This document shows, in pieces, positions 6,629 to 12,360 of a stretch of 12,360 nucleotides of DNA. Each line of letters starts with the position of its first letter. Position 1 is the first letter of the stretch. The DNA comes from CAZWXH01 sp964637725 (lineage in GTDB: Bacteria > Bacillota_I > Bacilli_A > Erysipelotrichales > Coprobacillaceae). The stretch lies in NCBI GenBank assembly GCA_964637725.1, contig CAZWXH010000050.1, positions 1 to 12,360 on the forward strand. Direction: 5' to 3'. The notes below the pieces were generated by a model. It had not been told where the DNA came from. It saw nothing but the letters and a program-made list of their open reading frames with translations, and did not search any database. Position numbers and translations under genes: made by a program.

Positions 6629-7549
6629 ATGAAATATTTTAATTTACCTCATACTGATCTTAAAGTATCACGTATTTCTTTAGGATGTATGAGAATCGCA
6701 AATAAAAGTGTTGAAGAAGTAGAAGAACTTGTAAAAACAGCTATTGATTTAGGTATTAATTTCTTCGATCATGCTGATATATATGGGGCAGGAAAATCAG
6801 AAGAAGTTTTTGGAGAAGTTTTAAAGAAAAATCCTAAAATGAGAGATCAAATGATCATTCAAACAAAATGTGCAATTGTTCCTGGTAAAAGATATGATTT
6901 TTCAAAAGAACATATTTTAACAAGTGTTGATAAATCTTTAAAAAGACTTAATACAAACTATATTGATATTTTATTATTACATCGACCAGATGCTTTATGT
7001 GATCCTAAAGAAGTTGCTGTTGCTTTTGATGAATTATATAAGAGTGGTAAAGTGAAATACTTTGGTGTTTCAAATCATACACCATTACAAATTGAGTTAT
7101 TAAAGAAATATTCTAAGTACCCTATTATTATTAATCAACTTCAGTTCTCAATTGTTCATTCTGTTATGATTGATGCTGGTCTTAATATGAATATGAAAGA
7201 AGCATGGGCGCAAGATAAAGATGGTGGGGTATTAGATTATTGTCGTTTAAATGATATTACTATTCAACCTTGGAGTGTTGTTCAAGCATCTTGGGCTGAA
7301 GGGACTTTCTTAGATAACCCAGATTATAAAAAATTAAATGATGTCATGCAAGAACTAGCTGATGAATATCATGTAACAAAGAGTGCTATCGCAATTGCTT
7401 GGTTACTTCGTCATCCAGCTTGTATGCAGCCTGTTGTTGGAACAACTTCACCAACTCACTTAAAAGAAAGTGTTGCTGCTTGTGATGTCGAATTGACACG
7501 TCAACAATGGTATGATCTTTACCTAGCAAGTGATAAACCTCTTCCTTAA
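6629..7549 (+). CDS. Aldo/keto reductase, YdhF-like oxidoreductase
   Basis: A 306-aa NAD(P)H-dependent reductase with a predicted TIM-barrel fold, reducing aldehydes or ketones in the cytosol; substrate unknown. The catalytic tetrad is visible: D47 and Y52 in FFDHADIYG, K80 in IIQTKCAI, H118 in ILLLHRPD. Phosphate-binding elements follow in the C-terminal third (PVVGTTSPTHLKE). The N-terminus (LPHTDLKVSRISLGCMRI) and overall length suggest the YdhF group (COG4989), from memory. The start is fixed by AAGGAGG eight to nine bases upstream and the promoter just before it. The next gene begins 12 nt after the stop, with its SD next to that stop, so it leads an operon with two acetyltransferases. 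Confidence 0.93.
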   Translation: MKYFNLPHTDLKVSRISLGCMRIANKSVEEVEELVKTAIDLGINFFDHADIYGAGKSEEVFGEVLKKNPKMRDQMIIQTKCAIVPGKRYDFSKEHILTSVDKSLKRLNTNYIDILLLHRPDALCDPKEVAVAFDELYKSGKVKYFGVSNHTPLQIELLKKYSKYPIIINQLQFSIVHSVMIDAGLNMNMKEAWAQDKDGGVLDYCRLNDITIQPWSVVQASWAEGTFLDNPDYKKLNDVMQELADEYHVTKSAIAIAWLLRHPACMQPVVGTTSPTHLKESVAACDVELTRQQWYDLYLASDKPLP

Positions 7550-7561
7550 GGAGGATGTATT

Positions 7562-8080
7562 ATGATTATAGAATTAAAAAAGTTGGATGAGATCGATCCA
7601 ACACAATTAGCATATCACGCTAATGATCCATTAGTTAATAAGTATTTGAGAAATTCATTTCCATATCCTTATACTTTAGATAATGCATTATCTTTTATAA
7701 GTTATGCAATAGAACATAACACTGTTGATTTTGGAATTACAGTTGATGGTGTTTGTGTTGGTGGAATTGGCTTAACTTTCTCAAAGAGTTCAGAAGAAAA
7801 AAACTGTGAAATTGGTTATTGGCTTAGCAGTAAGTATTGGAATCGTGGGATTATGACTCATGTTATACAAATAATGTGTAGATACACTTTTGAAAATTTC
7901 TCAGTAAACAAAATTTATGCTGATGTCTATGCTGTCAATTCACCTTCTTCTCATGTTTTATTAAAGAATAGGTTTATCCAGGAAGGTTATTTAAAAGATC
8001 ATGTTTATAAAGATAATGCCTATCATGACATTGTTGTTTATAGTTTAAGGAGAGGTGATTATGATAATCAGAAAATCTAA
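7562..8080 (+). CDS. GNAT N-acetyltransferase, RimJ/RimL type
   Basis: A 172-aa acetyl-CoA-dependent acyltransferase; the acceptor (protein N-terminus, amino acid or small amine) cannot be read from the sequence. The fold is complete: an N-terminal strand, EIGYWLSSKYWNRGIMT (83-99) as the beta4/pyrophosphate-binding loop of the RimJ/L type, and the C-terminal VNSPSSHVLLKNRF (125-138) that packs against CoA and usually reads NxxSxxxxxKxGF; here Arg replaces the Gly. The SD AGGAGG lies directly after the stop of the reductase gene. Its 3' end overlaps the next gene by 20 nt, so the last codons double as the SD region of that gene. Part of a three-gene unit with its neighbours. Confidence 0.88.
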   Translation: MIIELKKLDEIDPTQLAYHANDPLVNKYLRNSFPYPYTLDNALSFISYAIEHNTVDFGITVDGVCVGGIGLTFSKSSEEKNCEIGYWLSSKYWNRGIMTHVIQIMCRYTFENFSVNKIYADVYAVNSPSSHVLLKNRFIQEGYLKDHVYKDNAYHDIVVYSLRRGDYDNQKI

Positions 8081-8564
8081 TCAGAATGATTTAAAAAGCA
8101 TTATGGATTTAATTAAACAAGCTCAACTTTATTTTAAGAATCAAGATATTGATCAATGGCAAGATGGTTATCCTAATGAAGATGTTATTCTTCAGGATAT
8201 TTCTACTCAGCAGAGTTATGTTATTGAAGATGATTATATCTTAGGGACAATGTTTTTTACTTTTGATAATGATCCTAATTATGATTCTATTAAAGGTGAG
8301 TGGTTAACACAAAATCAAAACTATGGTGTCATACATAGAATTGTTGTTAACAATGAGAAAAAAGGAATGGGCTTAGCAAAGCAATTATTAGATTTTGCGG
8401 TTCATGAATCTCAACTAAATAATATCAAAAGTATTCGTATTGATACTCATAATGATAATCAATCAATGCAACGATTCTTATTAAAGAATGGTTTTCAATT
8501 ATGTGGACATATCACTTTAGAAAGTGGTGCCCCTCGTATTGCATTTGAAAAAATTATAGAATAA
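8061..8564 (+). CDS. GNAT N-acetyltransferase
   Basis: A 167-aa acetyltransferase from a different subfamily than its upstream neighbour. The acetyl-CoA loop is NNEKKGMGLAKQLL (97-110), a Q/RxxGxG/A variant with Lys at the first position. It is preceded by the IHRIVV strand and followed by IRIDTHNDNQSMQRFLLKNGF (126-145 region), the usual end of the domain. Acceptor unknown. The start is the ATG at 8061: GAGGTGATT leads into it with ideal spacing. The GTG at 8055 falls inside that SD and was rejected. It overlaps the preceding gene by 20 nt, implying coupled translation. A hairpin 8 nt after the stop may end part of the transcripts. Confidence 0.88.
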   Translation: MIIRKSNQNDLKSIMDLIKQAQLYFKNQDIDQWQDGYPNEDVILQDISTQQSYVIEDDYILGTMFFTFDNDPNYDSIKGEWLTQNQNYGVIHRIVVNNEKKGMGLAKQLLDFAVHESQLNNIKSIRIDTHNDNQSMQRFLLKNGFQLCGHITLESGAPRIAFEKIIE

Positions 8565-8572
8565 AAATAATT

Positions 8573-8600
8573 ACCCTTCATATATTAATATATGGAGGGT
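8573..8600 (+). promoter_or_regulatory. Intercistronic hairpin that buries an SD site
   Basis: A 12-bp stem (8573-8584 with 8589-8600, one T-G wobble) with a 4-nt loop. The 3' arm contains GGAGGG (8594-8599), the SD of the gene at 8606, so the folded RNA hides it. A short TTTTAT follows, so partial termination is also possible. Confidence 0.65.
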
Positions 8601-8605
8601 TTTAT

Positions 8606-9124
8606 ATGAATCAATATATATTAGATATACCTTATCCATCAATTGAAGAATTAGATGTTAATGTTGAGTATGGACAACTTATGTTATCTAATTTGGGTGG
8701 ACTCTATTCGGAAATGAACGCAGTCAGTCTCTATTTTTACAATCATATTATTTCAGAGCGAGTATGGCCAACTCTTGCTGATGCTATGGAAAAAATCAGC
8801 CTTGTCGAAATGCACCATTTAGAAATATTTGCTAAAATGGCATGTCGCTTAGGTGTAGATCCCCGTCTATGGGATTGTCAGAATGATTTTCTTGAGTATT
8901 GGTCTCCTGGATATAATGTTTATCCTAGACAAGTCAATACAATGTTAGAAAACGCAATTGCTCAAGAAGAACATACAATTGAAATATATCAGCAACAAAT
9001 CAATTGTATTGCTGATGAAACAATTCAAAATATGTTAAATAGAATTATCTTAGATGAACAACATCATTTAGTAATATTTGAAACATTTTTAAACGAATAT
9101 AAACAACAAAACTCTGTCAAGTGA
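8606..9124 (+). CDS. Ferritin-like di-metal carboxylate protein (rubrerythrin/Mn-catalase type)
   Basis: A 172-aa predicted four-helix bundle with a di-iron or di-manganese centre. Probable ligands: E36 on helix 1, E68 and H71 in EMHHLEIF on helix 2, E121 or E122 in AQEEHTIEIY on helix 3, E151 and H154 in DEQHHLVIF on helix 4. This two-ExxH pattern is typical of ferritin-like oxidases, rubrerythrins and related catalases. It lacks the rubredoxin Cys4 domain of true rubrerythrin. The insert VDPRLWDCQNDFLEYWSPGY between helices 2 and 3 is a conserved-looking feature I recall from uncharacterised clostridial ferritin-family proteins. A role in peroxide or oxygen detoxification is inference. The SD GGAGGG lies six bases before the ATG but within a hairpin. 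It follows the reductase/acetyltransferase operon. Confidence 0.82.
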   Translation: MNQYILDIPYPSIEELDVNVEYGQLMLSNLGGLYSEMNAVSLYFYNHIISERVWPTLADAMEKISLVEMHHLEIFAKMACRLGVDPRLWDCQNDFLEYWSPGYNVYPRQVNTMLENAIAQEEHTIEIYQQQINCIADETIQNMLNRIILDEQHHLVIFETFLNEYKQQNSVK

Positions 9125-9133
9125 CAGAGTTTT
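9108..9133. terminator. Bidirectional terminator between convergent genes
   Basis: An 11-bp stem (9108-9118 with 9123-9133) and 4-nt loop, with TTTTTTATT on the plus strand and TTTTGTTG on the minus strand. The ferritin-like stop (9122-9124) is at the loop edge, and the yitT stop (9134-9136) abuts the stem. Confidence 0.88.
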
Positions 9134-10015
9134 TTATTCTAGTGGTTCTTGATAGAATCTACCCACAACATTCTCGGATTTTAAAACATTTATAAATACT
9201 CTTGGATCAACTTTTTTTACAAATGATATGACATCCCTTACTTCATCAGCTCCAACAACTGTATAAAGCATTGCCTTATCTTCTTTCATATAACATCCTT
9301 GCCCTTCGAATCTTGTCACCCCATGGTGAGTATAATCCATTAGTTTTTCTTCTATTTCCCTGGCAATACTTGTAATAATTAATAAGGTGACTTTACGATC
9401 TCTTTGGTGCATTGATGAAATAACTTGAGTTGAAACAAATTGAAAGATAATTGAATACATAGCTGCTTCAAATCCAAACAATAATCCTGCAATCATTAAG
9501 ATAACAACATTAATTCCAAACACAAAATTCCATGATGGTTTTTTTAATTTATTTGATAAGTAAATAGCAATAAAGTCTGTTCCACCACTTGATGCTTTTC
9601 CATATAACGCTATCACTATTGCTACTCCATTTAAAATTCCTCCAAATACAGATACTAATAATGGATCATATGTAATTGGAGTTACAGGAATAATATCAAC
9701 TAGTAATGAATTAAGTATAATCATGACAACTGAATATCCTACAAACTTCTTGCCAATAATTTTAAATCCAATTAATGCAGGAATAGCATTTAATACAATA
9801 TTAATAAATGAGTATGGAATATTAATATCCATAAAATCTATAAAACTTCTTTGTATTAATAAAGATAACCCAGTAAATCCTCCTGGAATTAAATCTCCTG
9901 CTCTTACAAATGATTTAATATTAACTGACATGATAACTGAAGCAACACATACACAGATAATAGATATTAAGTGTTGTTTCCATTTTTTATTTTCTTTTGT
10001 TTTTGCGTATACCAT
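9134..10015 (-). CDS. YitT-family membrane protein (DUF161 + DUF2179)
   Basis: A 293-aa integral membrane protein; the family's transport function is unestablished. About five hydrophobic segments fill residues ~14-200 and contain the two hallmark repeats DLIPGGFTGLS (41-51) and ASSGGTDFIAIYLS (141-154). A soluble C-terminal DUF2179 domain (~205-290) follows, with GVTRFEGQGCY and PRVFINVLKSENVVGRF. The start is the ATG at 10015: the apparent longer frame begins with a TTG at 10066 that is the -35 box of the promoter, so those residues cannot be made from this promoter. The SD is poor (GGTGGGG close to the ATG). It converges on the ferritin-like gene and shares a terminator with it. It is separated from the GH25 gene by a terminator and its own promoter. 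Confidence 0.9.
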   Translation of the reverse strand: MVYAKTKENKKWKQHLISIICVCVASVIMSVNIKSFVRAGDLIPGGFTGLSLLIQRSFIDFMDINIPYSFINIVLNAIPALIGFKIIGKKFVGYSVVMIILNSLLVDIIPVTPITYDPLLVSVFGGILNGVAIVIALYGKASSGGTDFIAIYLSNKLKKPSWNFVFGINVVILMIAGLLFGFEAAMYSIIFQFVSTQVISSMHQRDRKVTLLIITSIAREIEEKLMDYTHHGVTRFEGQGCYMKEDKAMLYTVVGADEVRDVISFVKKVDPRVFINVLKSENVVGRFYQEPLE

Positions 10016-10037
10016 TTTCCCCACCAACCCTTCATCT

Positions 10038-10066
10038 ATTATACTCTTGTATAAACATGAATACAA
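10038..10066 (-). promoter_or_regulatory. Sigma-A promoter of the yitT-like gene
   Basis: TTGTAT (10061-10066), 17-nt spacer, TATAAT (10038-10043) on the minus strand. The expected start point near 10031 leaves a ~16-nt leader before the ATG at 10015 and excludes the upstream TTG start. Confidence 0.7.
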
Positions 10067-10089
10067 TATCTCTTTAGCGTAAATACAAA

Positions 10090-10115
10090 AACAATAAGGA
10101 ATATTCCTTATTGTT
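10090..10115 (-). terminator. Intrinsic terminator of the GH25 gene
   Basis: A perfect 26-nt palindrome folding as an 11-bp stem with loop ATAT, followed on the minus strand by TTTTTGTATTT. The GH25 stop codon (10114-10116) overlaps the outermost stem bases. Confidence 0.85.
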
Positions 10116-11136
10116 AATGTTTTAATCTACCTTCTTTTAAAAGTCTTAATAGTTCTAAGTTTTGTCTCGCACTTCCTGTATAATCATTAATACCATTCTT
10201 TTTCGCTATTTCTCTTCTTGATGCAAATGTTGCATCAACACCTATTTGTACTAGTGCATCAACAAACGAATCACCTTTATAAGTTGGATTAGATAAGTAT
10301 TGCATTGTTCCAGTAATACTTTCGCTATTAACCCAACCAAGTCCATTACCTATTAAATATGGATTTCTAGCTCCATTTACAATTCTTGTAATTGTTCCGT
10401 GGTTTGAATACGGAATTAAAGGAATGCTACTATCTGATGAAATAAAGACATGGTCAAATGTGACATGGTCTCCTACTTGATATTGAGTGACTGGATTTGT
10501 TGGTGGTGTTGGTACCCCAAAGTTATTTAAACCTGCCGCTTTTATTTCAGTTGGGAAATCTCTATAACATTGATTTCTGTCCACGGGTCCATTAATACCT
10601 TCAACAAAACCATTATCAGTATATTGCCACATATCAAATATACCTTCTGGTTCACCTAATTCATCAGCATAACGAGCTACCCACTTTGTATGCCTTGAAT
10701 AAAACGCTCCTGTTAACTTTGTTCTCCACCAATATAGCGAAGCATAAATTCCTGGAAAATAATTATTCTTAATTAATTCATCAACAAATGCTCTTGCATT
10801 TCTTTCAATCTGTTCATTTGATAATTGTCCAACTCTTGGATCTTCTAAATCTAAATAAACTGGAAAAGCCATCTTATAACCTTCTACCAATCTCATTACA
10901 TGTCTAGCTTCTGAAATAGCATCTTGTTCATTCATTGCATATGAATATAAATAAACACCAAAGGGAATATCTAACCTTGTACATTCATCAGCGTTTCTTT
11001 TAAACGTTGGATCATCTTGTTCTGGGATATCTTGTCCATACCCACATCTAAGAATCGCAAAGTCTATATGTCTTTTTACTTTCGCCCAATCGATTACTCC
11101 TTGATATTGAGATACATCTATACCTTCTGTAATCAT
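10114..11136 (-). CDS. GH25 lysozyme/muramidase with C-terminal wall-binding modules, no signal peptide
   Basis: A 340-aa predicted muramidase that cleaves the MurNAc-GlcNAc bond of peptidoglycan. The GH25 barrel spans ~1-205: GIDVSQYQG with D7, then VYLDLED with D96 and E98 (the catalytic pair), then DMWQYTD and PVDRNQC. A Pro-rich linker (PTPPTNP) leads to an SH3-like module (~219-275), and then to a ~50-residue module (~287-335: IGVDATFASRREIAKKNGI, later QNLELLRLLKEGRLK). That last module I recall at the C-termini of many Firmicute wall hydrolases and phage endolysins. The start at 11136 is fixed by AGGAGGTGA seven bases upstream. The longer frame to 11208 has no SD. There is no signal peptide or membrane segment, so export needs another route. 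It is a lone gene with no phage neighbours. Confidence 0.92.
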   Translation of the reverse strand: MITEGIDVSQYQGVIDWAKVKRHIDFAILRCGYGQDIPEQDDPTFKRNADECTRLDIPFGVYLYSYAMNEQDAISEARHVMRLVEGYKMAFPVYLDLEDPRVGQLSNEQIERNARAFVDELIKNNYFPGIYASLYWWRTKLTGAFYSRHTKWVARYADELGEPEGIFDMWQYTDNGFVEGINGPVDRNQCYRDFPTEIKAAGLNNFGVPTPPTNPVTQYQVGDHVTFDHVFISSDSSIPLIPYSNHGTITRIVNGARNPYLIGNGLGWVNSESITGTMQYLSNPTYKGDSFVDALVQIGVDATFASRREIAKKNGINDYTGSARQNLELLRLLKEGRLKH

Positions 11137-11154
11137 GAGTTCACCTCCTAAAAT

Positions 11155-11183
11155 ACTATACGTATTAAAAACAAAAGTGTCTT
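11155..11183 (-). promoter_or_regulatory. Candidate promoter of the GH25 gene
   Basis: AAGACA (11178-11183), 17-nt spacer, TATAGT (11155-11160) on the minus strand. The -35 matches only in GACA. It is placed to give a very short leader carrying the AGGAGGTGA SD. Moderate match only. Confidence 0.4.
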
Positions 11184-11188
11184 TACAT

Positions 11189-11216
11189 TTGACTCTGTTT
11201 TTTAACACTTTATAAT
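11189..11216 (+). promoter_or_regulatory. Sigma-A promoter of the dehydrogenase gene
   Basis: TTGACT (11189-11194), 16-nt spacer, TATAAT (11211-11216). The start point near 11223 lies after the ATG at 11219, so translation must begin at 11240. Confidence 0.75.
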
Positions 11217-11239
11217 ATATGTTAATAGGGAGGGCTTTT

Positions 11240-12163
11240 ATGAAAATCTTTTTAACGGAATTAATTGATAATGAAGCTTATCAATTAATAAAAACAAACT
11301 TTGATATAATTAGTGATTTTAAAGATATTCATTTGTGTGAAGTTGTTATTAGTCGTAATTTAAAGATTGATTCTCATTTTATTGAGAAATGTCTTGCTTT
11401 AAAATTAGTTGTTGTTCATGGAAGTGGAACTGATGATGTTGATATTGAATATTTAAAATCAAAGAAGATTCATCTTTGTAATACACCTAATCAAAACTCT
11501 TTAAGTGTTGCTGAACTTATTATTACTATGATGTTACAACTTTCAAGACAAACAACATTACTCAATAATAATTATAAACAAGGATTAATTAAAGACATTG
11601 CTCCTAGTGAGTATACTGGTGTTGAAATATCAAATAAAACATTTGGGGTTATTGGTCTTGGGGTAATTGCTTTAAAGACTATTCAAATATTGAGAGATGG
11701 TTTTCATATGAAAATTATTGCCTATTCCCCATCACTTACCCAAGCACTTGCTAATGAATATGGTATTGGATATTGTGAAACAATGGATGATGTCTTTAAA
11801 AATGCAGATTATATTTCTGTAAATGCATCATTAAACAAAGATACATATCATATGATAACATCCTCTCAGTTATCCTTAATGAAACCCACTGCATTTTTAA
11901 TTAACACTTCAAGAGGATCCATTATTAATGAAGAAGATTTATACAAAGCTCTAAAAGAAGGTTGGATAGCTGGTGCTGGTTTAGATGTATTAGAAGATGA
12001 ACCTGTTAATCCTAATCATCCTTTACTAAAATTAGACAATGTTATCTATACCCCTCATGTAGGTGCAACAACTAATGAAGCATTAAAACGTGCAGGAATG
12101 CAAGTTTATGATATAATTAAAAAGTATTCAATTGGCGAAATGTGTGAACATTTCTTGATTTAA
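11240..12163 (+). CDS. D-isomer-specific 2-hydroxyacid dehydrogenase family protein
   Basis: A 307-aa predicted NAD(P)-dependent dehydrogenase that interconverts a D-2-hydroxyacid and a 2-oxoacid; related to phosphoglycerate dehydrogenase but without its regulatory domain. The catalytic triad is R225 in INTSRGSIINE, E254 in LDVLEDEP, H273 in TPHVGATT. NTPNQNSLSVAELI (81-94) is the usual hinge segment. The Rossmann motif reads GLGVIA (139-144), so the third Gly of GxGxxG is Ala. The residue after the second strand is S163 (AYSPS), where NAD-specific enzymes have Asp. The fold looks intact, but cofactor use may differ. The start at 11240 follows GGGAGGG by five bases, and the in-frame ATG at 11219 lies upstream of the transcription start. 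Alone on its transcript; substrate unknown. Confidence 0.9.
   Translation: MKIFLTELIDNEAYQLIKTNFDIISDFKDIHLCEVVISRNLKIDSHFIEKCLALKLVVVHGSGTDDVDIEYLKSKKIHLCNTPNQNSLSVAELIITMMLQLSRQTTLLNNNYKQGLIKDIAPSEYTGVEISNKTFGVIGLGVIALKTIQILRDGFHMKIIAYSPSLTQALANEYGIGYCETMDDVFKNADYISVNASLNKDTYHMITSSQLSLMKPTAFLINTSRGSIINEEDLYKALKEGWIAGAGLDVLEDEPVNPNHPLLKLDNVIYTPHVGATTNEALKRAGMQVYDIIKKYSIGEMCEHFLI
12137..12154 (+). terminator. Weak hairpin at the end of the dehydrogenase gene
   Basis: A 7-bp stem (12137-12143 with 12148-12154) and 4-nt loop inside the last codons, followed by TTGATTT. AT-rich, with a broken T-run; possible weak terminator only. Confidence 0.3.
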
Positions 12164-12194
12164 CAAATATTGGTGGTCTTATTAGCAAATTTTA

Positions 12195-12203
12195 TGCTAT
12201 AAT
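12195..12203 (+). promoter_or_regulatory. Extended -10 promoter of the secreted-protein gene
   Basis: TGC followed by TATAAT (12198-12203) is a TGn extended -10. No good -35 lies 16-18 nt upstream, which an extended -10 can compensate for. AAAGGAG follows about 10 nt later. Confidence 0.6.
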
Positions 12204-12226
12204 GGAAATGCAAAGGAGTTGGTTTA

Positions 12227-12360
12227 ATGAAAAAATTTATTATAGGACTATTAGCAGTTTCTTCACTTCTTGCGATGAGTCTTATAGCTACACCTGTCGA
12301 AGCTGTTGATTTTGCAGCTGAAGAAGATAAGTATATTAAATTATGTTCATCTTCAATTAC
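12227..12360 (+). CDS. Secreted protein, N-terminal fragment (3' partial)
   Basis: The first 44 residues are visible before the window ends. The ATG follows AAAGGAG by eight bases. A classical signal peptide begins MKKFIIGLLAVSSLLAM and ends with a likely signal peptidase I site after PVEA, near residue 26. The mature part starts VDFAAEEDKYIKLCSSSIT. The short acidic stretch leading to EDKYIKLCSS recalls the N-termini of coiled-coil peptidoglycan hydrolases (CwlO/PcsB-like) of Erysipelotrichia, but too little is visible to assign a family. It has its own extended -10 promoter. Confidence 0.75.
   Translation, partial: MKKFIIGLLAVSSLLAMSLIATPVEAVDFAAEEDKYIKLCSSSI

Noticed and set aside
10016..10066. 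N-terminal extension of the yitT-like protein
   Set aside because: The TTG start codon is the -35 hexamer and TATAAT lies within the extension, so transcripts begin after it.
9723..10082. Plus-strand open frame of 119 codons opposite the yitT-like gene
   Set aside because: It is antisense to a clear membrane protein, has no SD, and the translation resembles no family I know.
10090..10115. Perfect 26-bp palindrome as a regulator operator or mobile-element end
   Set aside because: It is followed by a T-tract on the minus strand and overlaps the GH25 stop, so a terminator explains it.
10114..11136. Prophage remnant around the endolysin-like GH25 gene
   Set aside because: Neighbours are a YitT protein and a metabolic dehydrogenase with own promoters; no holin, tail or integrase gene is visible.
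1..12360. CRISPR arrays, tRNA or rRNA genes, insertion sequences, riboswitches
   Set aside because: No spaced direct repeats, cloverleaf, transposase or long conserved leader was seen; leaders are too short (about 15-40 nt) for known riboswitches.

Overview
The window is AT-rich DNA with short leaders, strong Shine-Dalgarno (SD) sites and intrinsic terminators packed against stop codons. Its genes (Mbl, SpoIID, SpoIIQ, a YwzB/DUF1146 protein, a YitT protein, three Cof-type HAD phosphatases) point to a low-GC Firmicute of the endospore-forming lineage. The base composition, the compactness and the trimmed sporulation cluster suggest Erysipelotrichia/Coprobacillaceae-type gut bacteria. That placement is inference from gene content, not from a marker gene.

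Layout. 1-1062 (+) is a membrane-anchored GGDEF protein whose 5' end lies outside the window. It converges on a minus-strand block and shares a two-way terminator with it. 1127-3590 (-) holds three tandem HAD-IIB phosphatases; the one at 1127 closely resembles E. coli YbiV/SupH. 3678-6558 (-) is a sporulation and cell-shape block, in transcription order DUF1146 (ywzB-like), spoIID, spoIIQ, mbl. 6629-9124 (+) is a divergent set: aldo/keto reductase, two GNAT acetyltransferases, then a ferritin-like di-metal protein. 9134-10015 (-) is a YitT-family membrane protein. 10114-11136 (-) is a GH25 lysozyme with C-terminal wall-binding modules. 11240-12163 (+) is a D-2-hydroxyacid dehydrogenase. From 12227 a secreted protein runs off the right edge.

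How the genes fit together. SpoIID and SpoIIQ act in the mother cell and forespore during engulfment, and Mbl organises wall synthesis. The order ywzB-spoIID-spoIIQ-mbl is a slimmed version of the Bacillus/Clostridium arrangement, without murA before spoIID and without spoIIID before mbl. The HAD trio and the reductase/acetyltransferase group look like housekeeping metabolism or detoxification.

Several naive ORF starts are too long: the SD or the promoter lies inside the apparent N-terminus. Corrected starts are given for the HAD genes at 2811 and 3590, mbl (4667), GNAT2 (8061), yitT (10015), the GH25 gene (11136) and the dehydrogenase (11240). I see no tRNA, rRNA, CRISPR array, insertion sequence or prophage block, and no intergenic stretch over 300 bases. 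I did not find a convincing new multi-gene system. The most interesting signals are regulatory: a nearly symmetric pair of fully overlapping divergent promoters, a hairpin that buries an SD, and an spoIID that lacks an SD.
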